From Nonomuraea sp. NBC_00507 (lineage in GTDB: Bacteria; Actinomycetota; Actinomycetes; Streptosporangiales; Streptosporangiaceae), in the NCBI RefSeq assembly GCF_036013525.1, contig NZ_CP107853.1:1674001-1738000 (forward strand): a DNA stretch of 64,000 nucleotides, read 5' to 3'. The notes under the pieces were generated by a model. The model was not told where the DNA came from, ran no database searches, and saw nothing but the letters and a program-made list of their open reading frames with translations. This document shows positions 7,623 to 14,896 of the stretch, in pieces; position 1 is the first letter of the stretch; every line of letters begins with the position of its first letter. The position numbers were made by a program, and so were the translations under genes.

Positions 7623-8061
7623 GGGTGCCTCCAGCGCCCAGGCCTGATCGGTAGGCCAACGGTGTTGACGTATCTCCATGATCGCTGCCGATTTGGTCTT
7701 CCGGTATGGCATTTGTGCCGGTCAACCGATGAGAGGTCGCCGCGTGGGCCTCAGCGATGGCCTCGCTGACGCGCAGGAGCAAGCCCGGGTCGATGCGCCC
7801 CGCGCGCCGGGCCACGCGCAGCAGCAGCGTGGCGTCCTCGATCAGCAGCGCGACCCGGCCGACGTGGCTCATGACGCGCTGCAGGTCCTCGCTCAGGATC
7901 AGCGCGTGGTCGACCGCGCCCGGTTCGACGGCGCGGCCCGGCGCGATGGCGTCGGCCAGCTCGTGCGCGAAGCCGGGCGGCCGCTGGTCGGCCGCGCGCT
8001 GGCGGCGGCAGTCCGTGCACATCCGTGGATCGGCTGCCCCGTGCGGGCAGGGCCGTGTCAC
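7603..8061 (-). CDS. Hypothetical phage protein, 152 residues
   Basis: Start GTG 8061 within GTGA of the rep stop. CPHGAADPRMCTDC (residues 5-18) is a short Cys/His cluster of the CxHxxxxxxCxxC type. A long Leu/Val/Ala-rich helical part follows (VGRVALLIEDATLLLRVARR) and a polar tail. It is translationally coupled to the replication initiator, so a role in replication is possible but only inferred from position. Confidence 0.6.
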   Translation of the reverse strand: MTRPCPHGAADPRMCTDCRRQRAADQRPPGFAHELADAIAPGRAVEPGAVDHALILSEDLQRVMSHVGRVALLIEDATLLLRVARRAGRIDPGLLLRVSEAIAEAHAATSHRLTGTNAIPEDQIGSDHGDTSTPLAYRSGLGAGGTRDPDPP

Positions 8062-8993
8062 GCGGGCCGCCGCTCGGCGTACAGGGCATGAGCCCTGATC
8101 ACGAGGTCGCGCCGCGGGGTGTGCTCGCCGAGCTCGCGCCGCGCCAGGCTCACCCACGTGTGGCCGAACTCGGGCAGCTTGGACAGCTCGGCGATCGCCG
8201 CGGCGTAGGCCTCGGCCGGGTCGATCTCGCGCAGAGCGCTCAGCGGCAGCACTCTCGGCGGCGGAAGATCACTCTTGGCCGAAGGCTCGCGGCGCTCGGC
8301 CGTCTCCCCTTCCACCTCAGCGCCGTACGGAGGGTCATGTGCGTCTGGTAGGTGATTGGGAGGTCTATGTGTAGGTGGCACGGTGCTGCACCGGGTGTTG
8401 TCAGGGGCAGCACCGGGTGTTTCGAGGGGCAGCACCGGGTGTTCTTCGCCGGGCAGGGCCATATCGGCGGCCGCCGGAACCTCCTCCGGCGGGTTATCCA
8501 CAGGCTCATCGCCCGGTGCTGCACCGGGTGATCCGTCCGTGGGGGCGGCCGCGGGCTTGGTTCGGGGGGCGCGCATCGGCGGCGGTTCGACTCCCTCGGG
8601 GACGATCAGCTCGTGCTCGTCGGGGTCGAGCATGGCCACGCGCTCGGCGATGTCGTGGGGGATGTCCAGCTGGTACTCGTCGGACAGGCCGCCGCGGCGG
8701 CCGGCCTTGGAGCCCTCGAAGACGCGCCGGAACAGGCCCAGCTCGCGGAGCCGCGTCAGGCAGCGCCGTACGGTCTCCGGGTCAAGTCGGCATACCCGGG
8801 CCAGGCGCTGAAGGCCGGGCCGGATCCGGCTGCCGTCGGGGTTGCCGTACGTGCACGCCATCATGGCGACGTGCTGGACGACGTTGCTGCCGATCCGCTT
8901 CTTGCCGGCGCCGAAGCCGAGCTCGGCGCGGCGCAGGATCCGCACCCACTCCCAGAAGATGAGCTCACCCGTCGCCGCTGCCACCACTGTCAT
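8058..8993 (-). CDS. Phage replication initiator (winged-helix, λ O-like arrangement)
   Basis: 311 residues. Residues about 10-110 form a winged-helix domain (helices IRPGLQRLARVCRLDPETV, then CLTRLRELGLFRRV) of the kind found in λ O- and DnaD-type initiators. A long Pro/Ala/Asp linker (115-245) follows, then a C-terminal helical domain (EAYAAAIAELSKLPEFGHTW) that would recruit host helicase. The linker DNA carries three 22-bp-spaced repeats and a perfect DnaA box (8388-8502), so the gene appears to contain its own origin. Assignment rests on fold and iterons; homology to a named Rep family is not claimed. Confidence 0.75.
   Translation of the reverse strand: MTVVAAATGELIFWEWVRILRRAELGFGAGKKRIGSNVVQHVAMMACTYGNPDGSRIRPGLQRLARVCRLDPETVRRCLTRLRELGLFRRVFEGSKAGRRGGLSDEYQLDIPHDIAERVAMLDPDEHELIVPEGVEPPPMRAPRTKPAAAPTDGSPGAAPGDEPVDNPPEEVPAAADMALPGEEHPVLPLETPGAAPDNTRCSTVPPTHRPPNHLPDAHDPPYGAEVEGETAERREPSAKSDLPPPRVLPLSALREIDPAEAYAAAIAELSKLPEFGHTWVSLARRELGEHTPRRDLVIRAHALYAERRPA
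8388..8443. repeat. Iterons: three direct repeats at 22-bp spacing
   Basis: The 12-mer gcaccgggtgtt starts at 8388, 8410 and 8432, with conserved ggggca between copies. A fourth, less exact copy starts at 8521 (gcaccgggtgat). A 22-bp period is two helical turns and is not a multiple of 3, so the copies are read in three different frames of rep; the repeat is conserved as DNA and not as protein. This fits binding sites for the initiator. Confidence 0.75.
8494..8502 (+). promoter_or_regulatory. DnaA box in phage origin
   Basis: ttatccaca, a perfect consensus DnaA box, lies between iteron 3 and the fourth repeat, inside the rep coding region (codons for V-D-N). Together with the iterons it suggests a DnaA-assisted origin. 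Confidence 0.6.
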
Positions 8994-9225
8994 GATCGTT
9001 ACCTCCTTGCTTGGTCTCGTGAGTGGTCGGGGACGGGCTGGTATGTCGGCGCAGCCACGCCTCCGCCGCGCGGCGGGTGTATGGGCTGGCGAGGCCGTAG
9101 GACATCCGCCAGAGCGTCCTGGGGTCGATCTGGAGCTGCACGGCGACCTGCCAGCGGCACAGGTGGAGCTCGCGCCGGCGCGCCTCGAGGGCCGCGTGCA
9201 GCGCGAGGATTTCGCGGGCGGTCAT
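8965..9225 (-). CDS. Small phage HTH-like protein
   Basis: 86 codons from the ATG 9225 (ATGA overlap). REILALHAALEARRRELHL then RWQVAVQLQIDPRTLWRMSYG resembles a HTH in which the second helix reads the DNA. A polar C-terminal tail (THETKQGGNDHDSGG) overlaps the rep start by 29 bases. It could be a partner or regulator of rep (inference). Confidence 0.65.
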   Translation of the reverse strand: MTAREILALHAALEARRRELHLCRWQVAVQLQIDPRTLWRMSYGLASPYTRRAAEAWLRRHTSPSPTTHETKQGGNDHDSGGSGDG

Positions 9226-9392
9226 GGCGTCAGGCCGAGCGCGACCGCGACTACGCCCATCGCGACGAGGGCTACGCCGGGGGCGCCGGTGATGAGTGCC
9301 TTGTACCAGCGCCGGTCGAGCATGGCGCGCTCGCCGGCGGCGCACAGCGCGCCGCCGGCGAGCACGAGCAGGATCGGGACGAAGATCGCCAC
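9222..9392 (-). CDS. Small phage membrane protein
   Basis: 56 codons from GTG 9392, immediately after the stop of the preceding gene. Two hydrophobic helices (AIFVPILLVLAGGALCAAG and GVALVAMGVVAVALGL) flank a short charged loop (ERAMLDRRWYK), so a two-pass membrane hairpin is likely. Too short for a family call. Confidence 0.6.
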   Translation of the reverse strand: MAIFVPILLVLAGGALCAAGERAMLDRRWYKALITGAPGVALVAMGVVAVALGLTP

Positions 9393-9394
9393 CG

Positions 9395-9892
9395 CTACCC
9401 CGCGGCGGTGTCGGGCTCGTCGGCGGGCAGGGACTCGTGCCAGCGGCGCAGCGCCTCGAGTCCGCCGGGCCCGGTGCCGATCGCCACCGCCACGGTGTAG
9501 GCCGGGTAGATGCGGCCCAGGCGCCTCTGCTCCTCCTCCGGGAGGCGCGTCATCAAGACGATCAGGTCGTGGACCCACTCCTCGGGCCGGTCGGCGTCGC
9601 TGCGGTAGTCCAGGTCGAGCACCCAGCGGACCTGGCCGGCGATTCGCCGGTCGATCGCGTTGATGGAGGCCGGGGCGTCCTCCAGTCGGGAGATGACGTC
9701 GTAGGCGGCATCGCGCGGCAGGATGAGCAGCCCGTACACGTTCTCGTGCTTGGGGCTGCCCGGGGGCGTGGCGGCGTAGACCTCGATGACCTCTTCAGGC
9801 CCGGCCGGGGGCTTGTCCGGGTTGGCCAGGCGGGCCCGTACGGGGCTGAGGGCGGGCGGCAGGCAGGCTGCGGCCATATATGTCGAACTCAT
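9395..9892 (-). CDS. Hypothetical phage protein, 165 residues
   Basis: Start ATG 9892 (MSSTYMAAACLPPAL) after a weak GGAAAAG site; the frame stays open further upstream, but that part is low-complexity Arg/Pro. The protein has an α/β look: EEVIEVYAATPPGSPKHENVYGLLILPRDAAYDVISRLEDAP, then a helical part ending GLEALRRWHESLPADEP. No family recognised. A 170-base gap upstream may hold a promoter. Confidence 0.6.
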   Translation of the reverse strand: MSSTYMAAACLPPALSPVRARLANPDKPPAGPEEVIEVYAATPPGSPKHENVYGLLILPRDAAYDVISRLEDAPASINAIDRRIAGQVRWVLDLDYRSDADRPEEWVHDLIVLMTRLPEEEQRRLGRIYPAYTVAVAIGTGPGGLEALRRWHESLPADEPDTAAG

Positions 9893-10062
9893 GTTCTTTT
9901 CCGGGTGTGTGAGCGGGTGCCGCCGTGGCGGTCGCCGCGGCGGTGGTGGGTCGGTGTCGGAAAGGGAGTGCGCTCGCCGGTCGGCGGGCGCGGCAGGGAG
10001 GGCCTGCCGCGACCGGTGCGCCCGCTGGCCGGGGAAGTGGCCAGCGGGCACGGTCGAGGCTG

Positions 10063-10209
10063 CTACGCCCAGGACGTCAAGGTCTGATAGGTCGAGCTCC
10101 ACAGCTCGCGCCAACTACTGCGGAGCCGGTTCCACCAGCGGACGCCGGCGGGCACCTGGCGGCGGCCCGCCCGGTGGCCGGAGGCGCGGGGTTGGCGGCG
10201 GCGTGCCAT
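10063..10209 (-). CDS. Very small basic phage protein
   Basis: 48 codons from the ATG 10209 (TGATG overlap with the upstream gene). It is strongly basic and Trp-rich (MARRRQPRASGHRAGRRQ, then WWNRLRSSWRELW). The overlap and direction support it as a real gene; function unknown. A nucleic-acid-binding peptide is possible. Confidence 0.5.
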   Translation of the reverse strand: MARRRQPRASGHRAGRRQVPAGVRWWNRLRSSWRELWSSTYQTLTSWA

Positions 10210-10661
10210 CAGGACGCCGCCGCGGCGGGAGGGTCCGGCACCACCTGCCCCTGTGGGCCGGAGGCCTCGGGCGGGTCGGTGCGGGCGTGTGCGCCCGGGC
10301 GGCGCGGCTCGGCCGGTCCGGCGTCCGGGCCGTTCAGGATCGCGATGATGTCCGGGGGAGGGGGCGCGACGGCGCGACGGGCCGCGGCCGCGGCGGTGTA
10401 CGGGCGAGGCTCGGCGCGTTGCTCCGCCAATTCGGCAGATTCGGCGAGCTGGCCGCGGTAGCGGGCGTCGGCCTCGGCCTCGTCCAGGCGGCGCAGCATC
10501 TGCCGGGCGACCGTGCCGAGATCGATCAGCTCCTGCCGGGATTCGGCCCACCACGGGCAGCCGCCGAGCAGGATCGAGGCCGCGTACGTGCCGTCCGCGC
10601 GGCGGTGGACGGCGCCCGGCTGGGGCCGTCCCAGCGGGATGGAGGTTTCAAGCAGGCTCAT
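10209..10661 (-). CDS. Hypothetical phage protein, 150 residues
   Basis: Residues 1-70 include a compact segment (GTYAASILLGGCPWWAESRQELIDLGTVARQMLRRLDEAE), then a helical Glu/Ala part and a Pro/Ala-rich low-complexity tail (AVAPPPPDIIAILNGPDAG). It overlaps the upstream gene by 14 bases. No family recognised. Confidence 0.55.
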   Translation of the reverse strand: MSLLETSIPLGRPQPGAVHRRADGTYAASILLGGCPWWAESRQELIDLGTVARQMLRRLDEAEADARYRGQLAESAELAEQRAEPRPYTAAAAARRAVAPPPPDIIAILNGPDAGPAEPRRPGAHARTDPPEASGPQGQVVPDPPAAAAS

Positions 10662-11112
10662 GCTGGTCCAGGTCCTTCACAGGGGTCTCGAGGGAAAGAG
10701 GGGTTTGGGGGGCGCGCAGCACGATCCGGTCCCCGGGGCACGGCGACTGGTAGACGAGCTGGCCGCCCTCGGTGCGCAGGCCGAGCTGCCATCTCGTGCC
10801 GTTCTCGACCAGGGCGTTCTCGACCACGCGTAGCGGGCGGCCGCGCGCCCAGCGCGGGTGCCGGATCGTGATGCCGGCAGTCACCTCGCGCACGCGTATG
10901 GCGTCGCGGGCGAAGGCCTCGGCCGCCTCCCGACTCACCTCGTGCCGACCGGTCGGGCCGAGCCTGCCGTCGAGCAGACCATTGGTGATGAGGACGCTGA
11001 CCAGACGGCAGTGCATGCCCCACAGGCGGGCCAGCCGCGCCGTGCTGAGCAGGTCGGGCCAGCTGGGCGGCGGCGGCCGGAACGCGTCATTGCGGGGATC
11101 GCGCGCCGTCAC
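10648..11112 (-). CDS. Hypothetical phage protein with HTH-like segment
   Basis: 154 residues, GTG start at 11112 in the junction motif GAGGGCCGGTGA. WPDLLSTARLARLWGMHCRLVSVLITNGLLDGRLG looks like a MerR/HTH_17 DNA-binding head, and a β-rich middle (VVENALVENGTRWQLGLRTEGGQLVYQ) follows. It is a possible DNA-binding adaptor; moderate confidence in the HTH only. Confidence 0.6.
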   Translation of the reverse strand: MTARDPRNDAFRPPPPSWPDLLSTARLARLWGMHCRLVSVLITNGLLDGRLGPTGRHEVSREAAEAFARDAIRVREVTAGITIRHPRWARGRPLRVVENALVENGTRWQLGLRTEGGQLVYQSPCPGDRIVLRAPQTPLSLETPVKDLDQHEPA

Positions 11113-11492
11113 CGGCCCTCACCGCCCTCAACGGGCACCAGCGCCATGGAGGCCTTCCGGTCGTACGGCGCCGCCTTGTAGAAGATCGAGAACCGATCGC
11201 GGCCACGCTCGTCGACCAGGTACGAGCCGCGCGGGTCCCGCTCCTCCAGGCGCCGGGTCCAGCCCGGCGGCAGGGTCGCGTGGCGGAACAGCGGGTCACC
11301 GTCGACGACGTCGCCCAACTCGAACCCGAGCGCGGCCAGGTCCTCATCGGTGCCGCCGTACAGCTCGGTCGGGATCACAGAGGAGTGCAGCAGCTGCTGG
11401 CCGCCCGCCGCCTCCAGCTCCTCGACGCCGGCGGCCAGGAGCAGGAGCGCGTCGGCCGGATCGCCGAGATTCCAGTTGGTCGGGCTGCTCAC
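11109..11492 (-). CDS. Hypothetical phage protein, 127 residues
   Basis: GTG start at 11492 overlapping the upstream stop. It reads NLGDPADALLLLAAGVEELEAAGG (helical), then LPPGWTRRLEERDPRGSYLVDERGR and RFSIFYKAAPYDRKASM, β-strands of a small domain. Similar short proteins with PPGW...YLVD...R occur in actinophages; function unknown. Both ends lie in the recurrent junction motif. Confidence 0.65.
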   Translation of the reverse strand: MSSPTNWNLGDPADALLLLAAGVEELEAAGGQQLLHSSVIPTELYGGTDEDLAALGFELGDVVDGDPLFRHATLPPGWTRRLEERDPRGSYLVDERGRDRFSIFYKAAPYDRKASMALVPVEGGEGR

Positions 11493-11821
11493 CGGCCCTC
11501 ACCGCCCGGCGGCTCCTGCAGCTCGGTCCCGAGCGCGGCAGCCTGGTGGGGGACGAACACGCCATCGACCCACTTGCCGAGCTGGCGCAGCTCGTTCCAG
11601 TAGTAGTGATGTCCCTGGTGGTGCCAGAGCTCGGGCGGCGTCGCCTTCAGCCACCGGCGGATGATCTCGCGGCCGATCCGCTCGGTCAGCTGCCCGGCGT
11701 CCTTGTCCATGGAATCGGCCGGGTTCGCCTGTGCGATGTGCCACAGCGTGGCCAGATAGGAGTCCGCGGTCTCGTGGAGCCGAATGGTGTCGATCTCGAA
11801 TGCCACGGTGATCTTCGTCAT
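11489..11821 (-). CDS. Hypothetical phage protein, 110 residues
   Basis: Starts at ATG 11821 (ATGA overlap). TKITVAFEIDTIRLHETADSYLATLWHIAQANPAD then helical ERIGREIIRRWLKATPPELWHHQGHHYYW. A small α/β protein of unrecognised family. Its stop is in the same GGTGAGGGCCGGTGA motif as its neighbour. Confidence 0.65.
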   Translation of the reverse strand: MTKITVAFEIDTIRLHETADSYLATLWHIAQANPADSMDKDAGQLTERIGREIIRRWLKATPPELWHHQGHHYYWNELRQLGKWVDGVFVPHQAAALGTELQEPPGGEGR

Positions 11822-12588
11822 CCCCTGCCTCCCTCGCGCTGCTCGCGCGCCGTGGCGGCCGCGCTAAGGAAGGCGACGACGACCTCGTGGGGCCGCGCCT
11901 GCGACCAGCGGCGCACCGCTTCCAGATCCCCGGCGCCGAGGAGCTCGGCGATTACCGCCAGGACCGCGCCACTGAGCTGCTCGACGTGATCGCTACGGTC
12001 GGTGTGCTCGCCGGCCGCCTGGGCGATCGCGGCGAACACGTCGACGTGTCCGTACGGCTGCTGGTCGATCAGGTCGGAGGCGCGGCGCATCACCGCGGTC
12101 ACCGCAGCCGGCGACACCGGAGTGTCGCCGGCCGCCGACGCCTCAGGCCCGGGCGGGGTGACGGACTCCTCGTACGTGGCACCCGCGGCGCGAGCGGCCC
12201 GGGCCTGCTCGCCGGTGACATACCCGGTCGCCGGGTTCTCGGCCAGGCGCTCGCGCAGGAAGCTGACCTCCTGGCCGATCCCCCAGTGCGGCTTTCCGTC
12301 GACCAGTCGCTCGATCATGAGCATGGCGTGCGTCTGCCGGGCCAGCAGTACCTGGTCACGCACCTCGTCTCCGCCGACGGTGGCGGCGTGGGGGATGTCG
12401 AGCGCCTCCCGAACCGCGCGCAGCGCGTCGAGCAGCTGCTCGGCCTCGGCCGCCGCCTCCTTGTAAGCAGCGATGACCGACAGCGTCTCGTCGGCGCCGA
12501 CGCGGCCGGGTTCCCCGTAGGAGAGCTCACGCTCGATGTGCACGCGCATGGCTTCGATCTGGTCGGCACTGATCTTCTTGACGATCAC
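11818..12588 (-). CDS. Hypothetical phage protein, 256 residues
   Basis: Start GTG 12588 within GTGA of the preceding stop. The protein is almost wholly helical and charged: an N-terminal coiled-coil-like half (QIEAMRVHIERELSYG, AAAEAEQLLDALRAVREALD), a Pro-rich hinge (TPPGPEASAAGDTPV), and a C-terminal half (VTAVMRRASDLIDQQPYG). No family recognised. Confidence 0.6.
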   Translation of the reverse strand: MIVKKISADQIEAMRVHIERELSYGEPGRVGADETLSVIAAYKEAAAEAEQLLDALRAVREALDIPHAATVGGDEVRDQVLLARQTHAMLMIERLVDGKPHWGIGQEVSFLRERLAENPATGYVTGEQARAARAAGATYEESVTPPGPEASAAGDTPVSPAAVTAVMRRASDLIDQQPYGHVDVFAAIAQAAGEHTDRSDHVEQLSGAVLAVIAELLGAGDLEAVRRWSQARPHEVVVAFLSAAATAREQREGGRG

Positions 12589-12800
12589 CGGCCACCGCCC
12601 GTGGCCGGCGGGACGATGCTGATGGTGCACATCGCTCGGTCGCCGATCTCCAGCCATGTGGTGACCAGCGATCGCACGTCGGGCGAGAGGCGGCGGGTCC
12701 AGTCGAAGTCCTGGACGGCCGTCGCGAGAGCGTTGCGCTGGTCAGGGCTGGCGGAACTGATCGGCGGGTCAGTAGAGTTGATCACGAGAGCTCGTTTCAT
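12585..12800 (-). CDS. Small hypothetical phage protein
   Basis: 71 residues from ATG 12800: KRALVINSTDPPIS, then WTRRLSPDVRSLVTTWLEIGDRA. A small mixed α/β product with no recognised family, coupled to the downstream gene by GTGA inside the recurrent GGTGGCCGGTGA motif. Confidence 0.55.
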   Translation of the reverse strand: MKRALVINSTDPPISSASPDQRNALATAVQDFDWTRRLSPDVRSLVTTWLEIGDRAMCTISIVPPATGGGR

Positions 12801-12824
12801 TTGCCGTGTCAGGGGTCTCCCGGG

Positions 12825-13034
12825 TCAGCGCCTGGGAGGCCCTTCGGTTTTGTCGTGGGAGTCCGGTACGGTGACCGGCTCGGGCATGACGGCCTCGACG
12901 TAGACCCGGAACAGGCCGGCCCCCTTGGGGCGGGCCGGGATCTGCGGCGAGACGGACTGAAGGGTGTAGAGCACCCTGAGCGCTCGAACCGCGATGCGGA
13001 GCTCGGTCGGGGTGCCGATGAGGCGGATCTGCAT
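12825..13034 (-). CDS. Small hypothetical phage protein
   Basis: 69 codons from ATG 13034. MQIRLIGTPTELRIAVRALRVLYTLQSVS resembles the β-α-β start of a small ferredoxin-like fold found in phage proteins of unknown function, ending LFRVYVEAVMPEPV. Eight bases separate it from the upstream stop. A longer start is open upstream but overlaps the neighbouring gene. Confidence 0.6.
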   Translation of the reverse strand: MQIRLIGTPTELRIAVRALRVLYTLQSVSPQIPARPKGAGLFRVYVEAVMPEPVTVPDSHDKTEGPPRR

Positions 13035-13042
13035 CAGGGCTC

Positions 13043-13390
13043 TCAGAACGGCTCGGCCGCGGCCGCGGTGGGCAGCGCCGGCAGCGCGGCGCCGTCCGGC
13101 CCGAACGCGGTCAGCGGCCCATTCGTCCAGTCGGGCGGCTCCCCGCCGGCGCCGAGGCCGTCGCAGAGAGCGGCCCAGATCGCCCACGCCTCCTCCTGCG
13201 ACAGGTCCAGGACGGGGGCGGTGTTCATGCCGAGCACCATGTCGAGCCGGCGCGAGACCTTGATCTTGACCGGGTCGCCAGAGCCCCCGAGCTCGACGAC
13301 CACGCACGTGCGGCGGGGCGTGGTGATGCGGTAGGTGCGCGGCCGCTCATCGATGCGGCGGGCCGGCGAGTCCTGCTTGGGCAGGGGCAT
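13043..13390 (-). CDS. Hypothetical phage protein, 115 residues
   Basis: I chose ATG 13390 because GGAG lies 6 bases upstream; an ATG 12 bases earlier has no ribosome site. RTYRITTPRRTCVVVELGGSGDPV and KIKVSRRLDMVLGMN are β-strands, and LSQEEAWAIWAALCDGLG a helix. No family recognised; it lies early in the leftward operon. Confidence 0.6.
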   Translation of the reverse strand: MPLPKQDSPARRIDERPRTYRITTPRRTCVVVELGGSGDPVKIKVSRRLDMVLGMNTAPVLDLSQEEAWAIWAALCDGLGAGGEPPDWTNGPLTAFGPDGAALPALPTAAAAEPF

Positions 13391-13411
13391 GGAGATCTCC
13401 ATGACGAGGGG

Positions 13412-13753
13412 TCAGCGGGTGGAGGTCGCGTAGCGGCTGCCGGGCCGCACCTTGAACGGTGCGACGGTGCCGCGCTGCGCCGGGGGAGCGGGAACGGTGC
13501 TGCGGGCTGCAGGCGCCGAGGCCTTCGCCTCCTCGCCGCCGGCCGTCTCGCAGTAGGCGACCGCGGCCGCGATCTGCGCCACGGTCCAGCGGATCTTGCG
13601 GCGGATGCGTGTGTACTTGACCTGGCCCGACCTGGCGAGGGCATCGAACGTGGCCTTGGTCAGCCCGCCATCCTCGCCACCGCTGACAAGCTCGGCCGCC
13701 TGCGCGCTGCTGTAGAGCCGGAACTCGGAAATGTCGTCGGGCGTGGCGTTCAC
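13412..13753 (-). CDS. Possible excisionase / HTH protein
   Basis: 113 residues, GTG start within GTGA of the repressor stop. FRLYSSAQAAELVSGG, then LTKATFDALARSGQVKYTRIRRKIRWT, looks like the winged HTH of AlpA/Xis-type proteins (SAQAAELV helix, recognition helix, wing with IRRKIRW). The C-terminal tail is Ala/Pro-rich. As the first gene after the repressor it would fit an excisionase or early regulator; this is inference. Confidence 0.6.
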   Translation of the reverse strand: MNATPDDISEFRLYSSAQAAELVSGGEDGGLTKATFDALARSGQVKYTRIRRKIRWTVAQIAAAVAYCETAGGEEAKASAPAARSTVPAPPAQRGTVAPFKVRPGSRYATSTR

Positions 13754-14010
13754 TGGAGCTCGGGCCCTTCCAGATGCATCGGCTCCTCAACAGCCATCAG
13801 GTCTTCGATGGCGCAGTCCAGGGCAGTTGCCAGACGCTTGAGAACGTCAGCGCCCGGGGAGCGCTTGCCGTTCTCGATAAGCGACACGTGGGCCTCGCTG
13901 AGCTCCGCCAGGTCAGCCAGGGTCTTCTGCTTGAGCCCTGCCGCGATGCGCCGAAGCCGCACCGCTCGGGGGTTGTGTATGAGAGGCCGTTGCCTCACGT
14001 TAGAGGGCAT
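13750..14010 (-). CDS. CI-type XRE repressor
   Basis: 86 codons from ATG 14010. Canonical Cro/CI HTH: RLRRIAAGLKQKTLADLAELSEAHVSLIENGKRSPGADVLKRLATAL at residues about 18-64, then a short acidic tail. It diverges from the HTH gene at 14155 across a regulatory region, the layout of a phage immunity switch. No Shine-Dalgarno is visible, so the message may be leaderless or the start may differ. Confidence 0.82.
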   Translation of the reverse strand: MPSNVRQRPLIHNPRAVRLRRIAAGLKQKTLADLAELSEAHVSLIENGKRSPGADVLKRLATALDCAIEDLMAVEEPMHLEGPELQ

Positions 14011-14154
14011 GGGTAGCAAAGTAGCGCTAAGACTAGTGAAGTACAAGATAGATAGGCTCTTTTTGCCTCCTATCTCGTCTCAAGTTGATCTGGAGACCCT
14101 GCTACCAGCACGATTAGCTGTACTTTGCTGTACTTGACTGGAGGGTTCGGGGAC
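14011..14154. promoter_or_regulatory. Divergent immunity promoter/operator region
   Basis: Between the two divergent HTH genes. It holds TGTACTT at 14119 and 14129, 10 bp apart on the same helical face, and the inverted copy AAGTACA at 14039-14045. An inverted repeat agatagg (14050-14056) / cctatct (14069-14075) lies between them. The segment is AT-richer than its surroundings. These are candidate operators; no footprint is known. Confidence 0.55.
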
Positions 14155-14607
14155 ATGACGGGCGACCTGCCGAAGCCAACCAAGGAAGGTGCTCTCATTC
14201 GACGGGTGCGAGAGAGCATTCGGCCGCGACTATCCGTACCCGCCGCTGCCAAGCGGGCCGGAATCAGTGATGTGACGTGGGGAAATGTCGAGCGAGGCTA
14301 CAAGTCAGGCGGCCGCGGAAAACCGCCAGTCCCAGTGCGAGGCTCGAAGCAGCTGATCGCACACATGGCTTACGAGATCGGCATCAAGCCGGGCGATCTT
14401 GAAGAGATAGACAGAGCCGATGCCGCCGAAGTTCTCCGAGAGATGCAAGGACCAGAGCTTGATGTGACCGAGATCAAGGTCGATCGCGGCACGATGCTGG
14501 TAGGCGTGCCGCCAACGCTGCCGGACGAGGATCGGGAGTTCGTGAAGCAGCAGGCCGAGGAGCTGGCGGCCATGCTGGACCGGCGCCGGCGAGAGTCAGG
14601 CAAGTAG
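14155..14607 (+). CDS. Cro-like HTH protein
   Basis: 150 codons from ATG 14155 (GGAGGG lies 11-15 bases upstream; an earlier ATG at 14125 lacks a site). GALIRRVRESIRPRLSVPAAAKRAGISDVTWGNVERGYK is an atypical XRE-like HTH, and the C-terminal half is acidic and helical (DEDREFVKQQAEELAAM). It reads toward integrase and opposite the repressor, so it may control lysogeny. Confidence 0.72.
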   Translation: MTGDLPKPTKEGALIRRVRESIRPRLSVPAAAKRAGISDVTWGNVERGYKSGGRGKPPVPVRGSKQLIAHMAYEIGIKPGDLEEIDRADAAEVLREMQGPELDVTEIKVDRGTMLVGVPPTLPDEDREFVKQQAEELAAMLDRRRRESGK

Positions 14608-14896
14608 CGATCACAAAGGACGTCAACGGTGGGCGTTTCGAGTAATCCGTGACACTGCCTGCCATAGCATGTATGTGCATGTTGAGACCTGCTCATACTA
14701 GCTATGGCCGTATATCCGAATAGCTATGCTTCCCTATCCTTTAGTCCCATTCTGTCCCGTATGCCGGAAATCGGTTATCGCACGCTCTGTAACTACTCTC
14801 CGTGCAGTGACACACTCCTCTGGCGCGTCTCTCATCTGCGTTTGCCTCAGACGCTCATGACGTCCCAGCAGCAGCAACGGCCACGGGGGCCCTTCG
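14608..14896. other. Non-coding region with repeated GCTATG motifs
   Basis: 289 bases, AT-richer than the rest, without a credible gene. It carries gccatagc at 14661, its inverse gctatggc at 14701, and tagctatg at 14699 and 14721 (22 bp apart). It probably contains the promoter for the 14897-int pair; the repeats could be arm-type integrase or excisionase sites. Confidence 0.4.
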
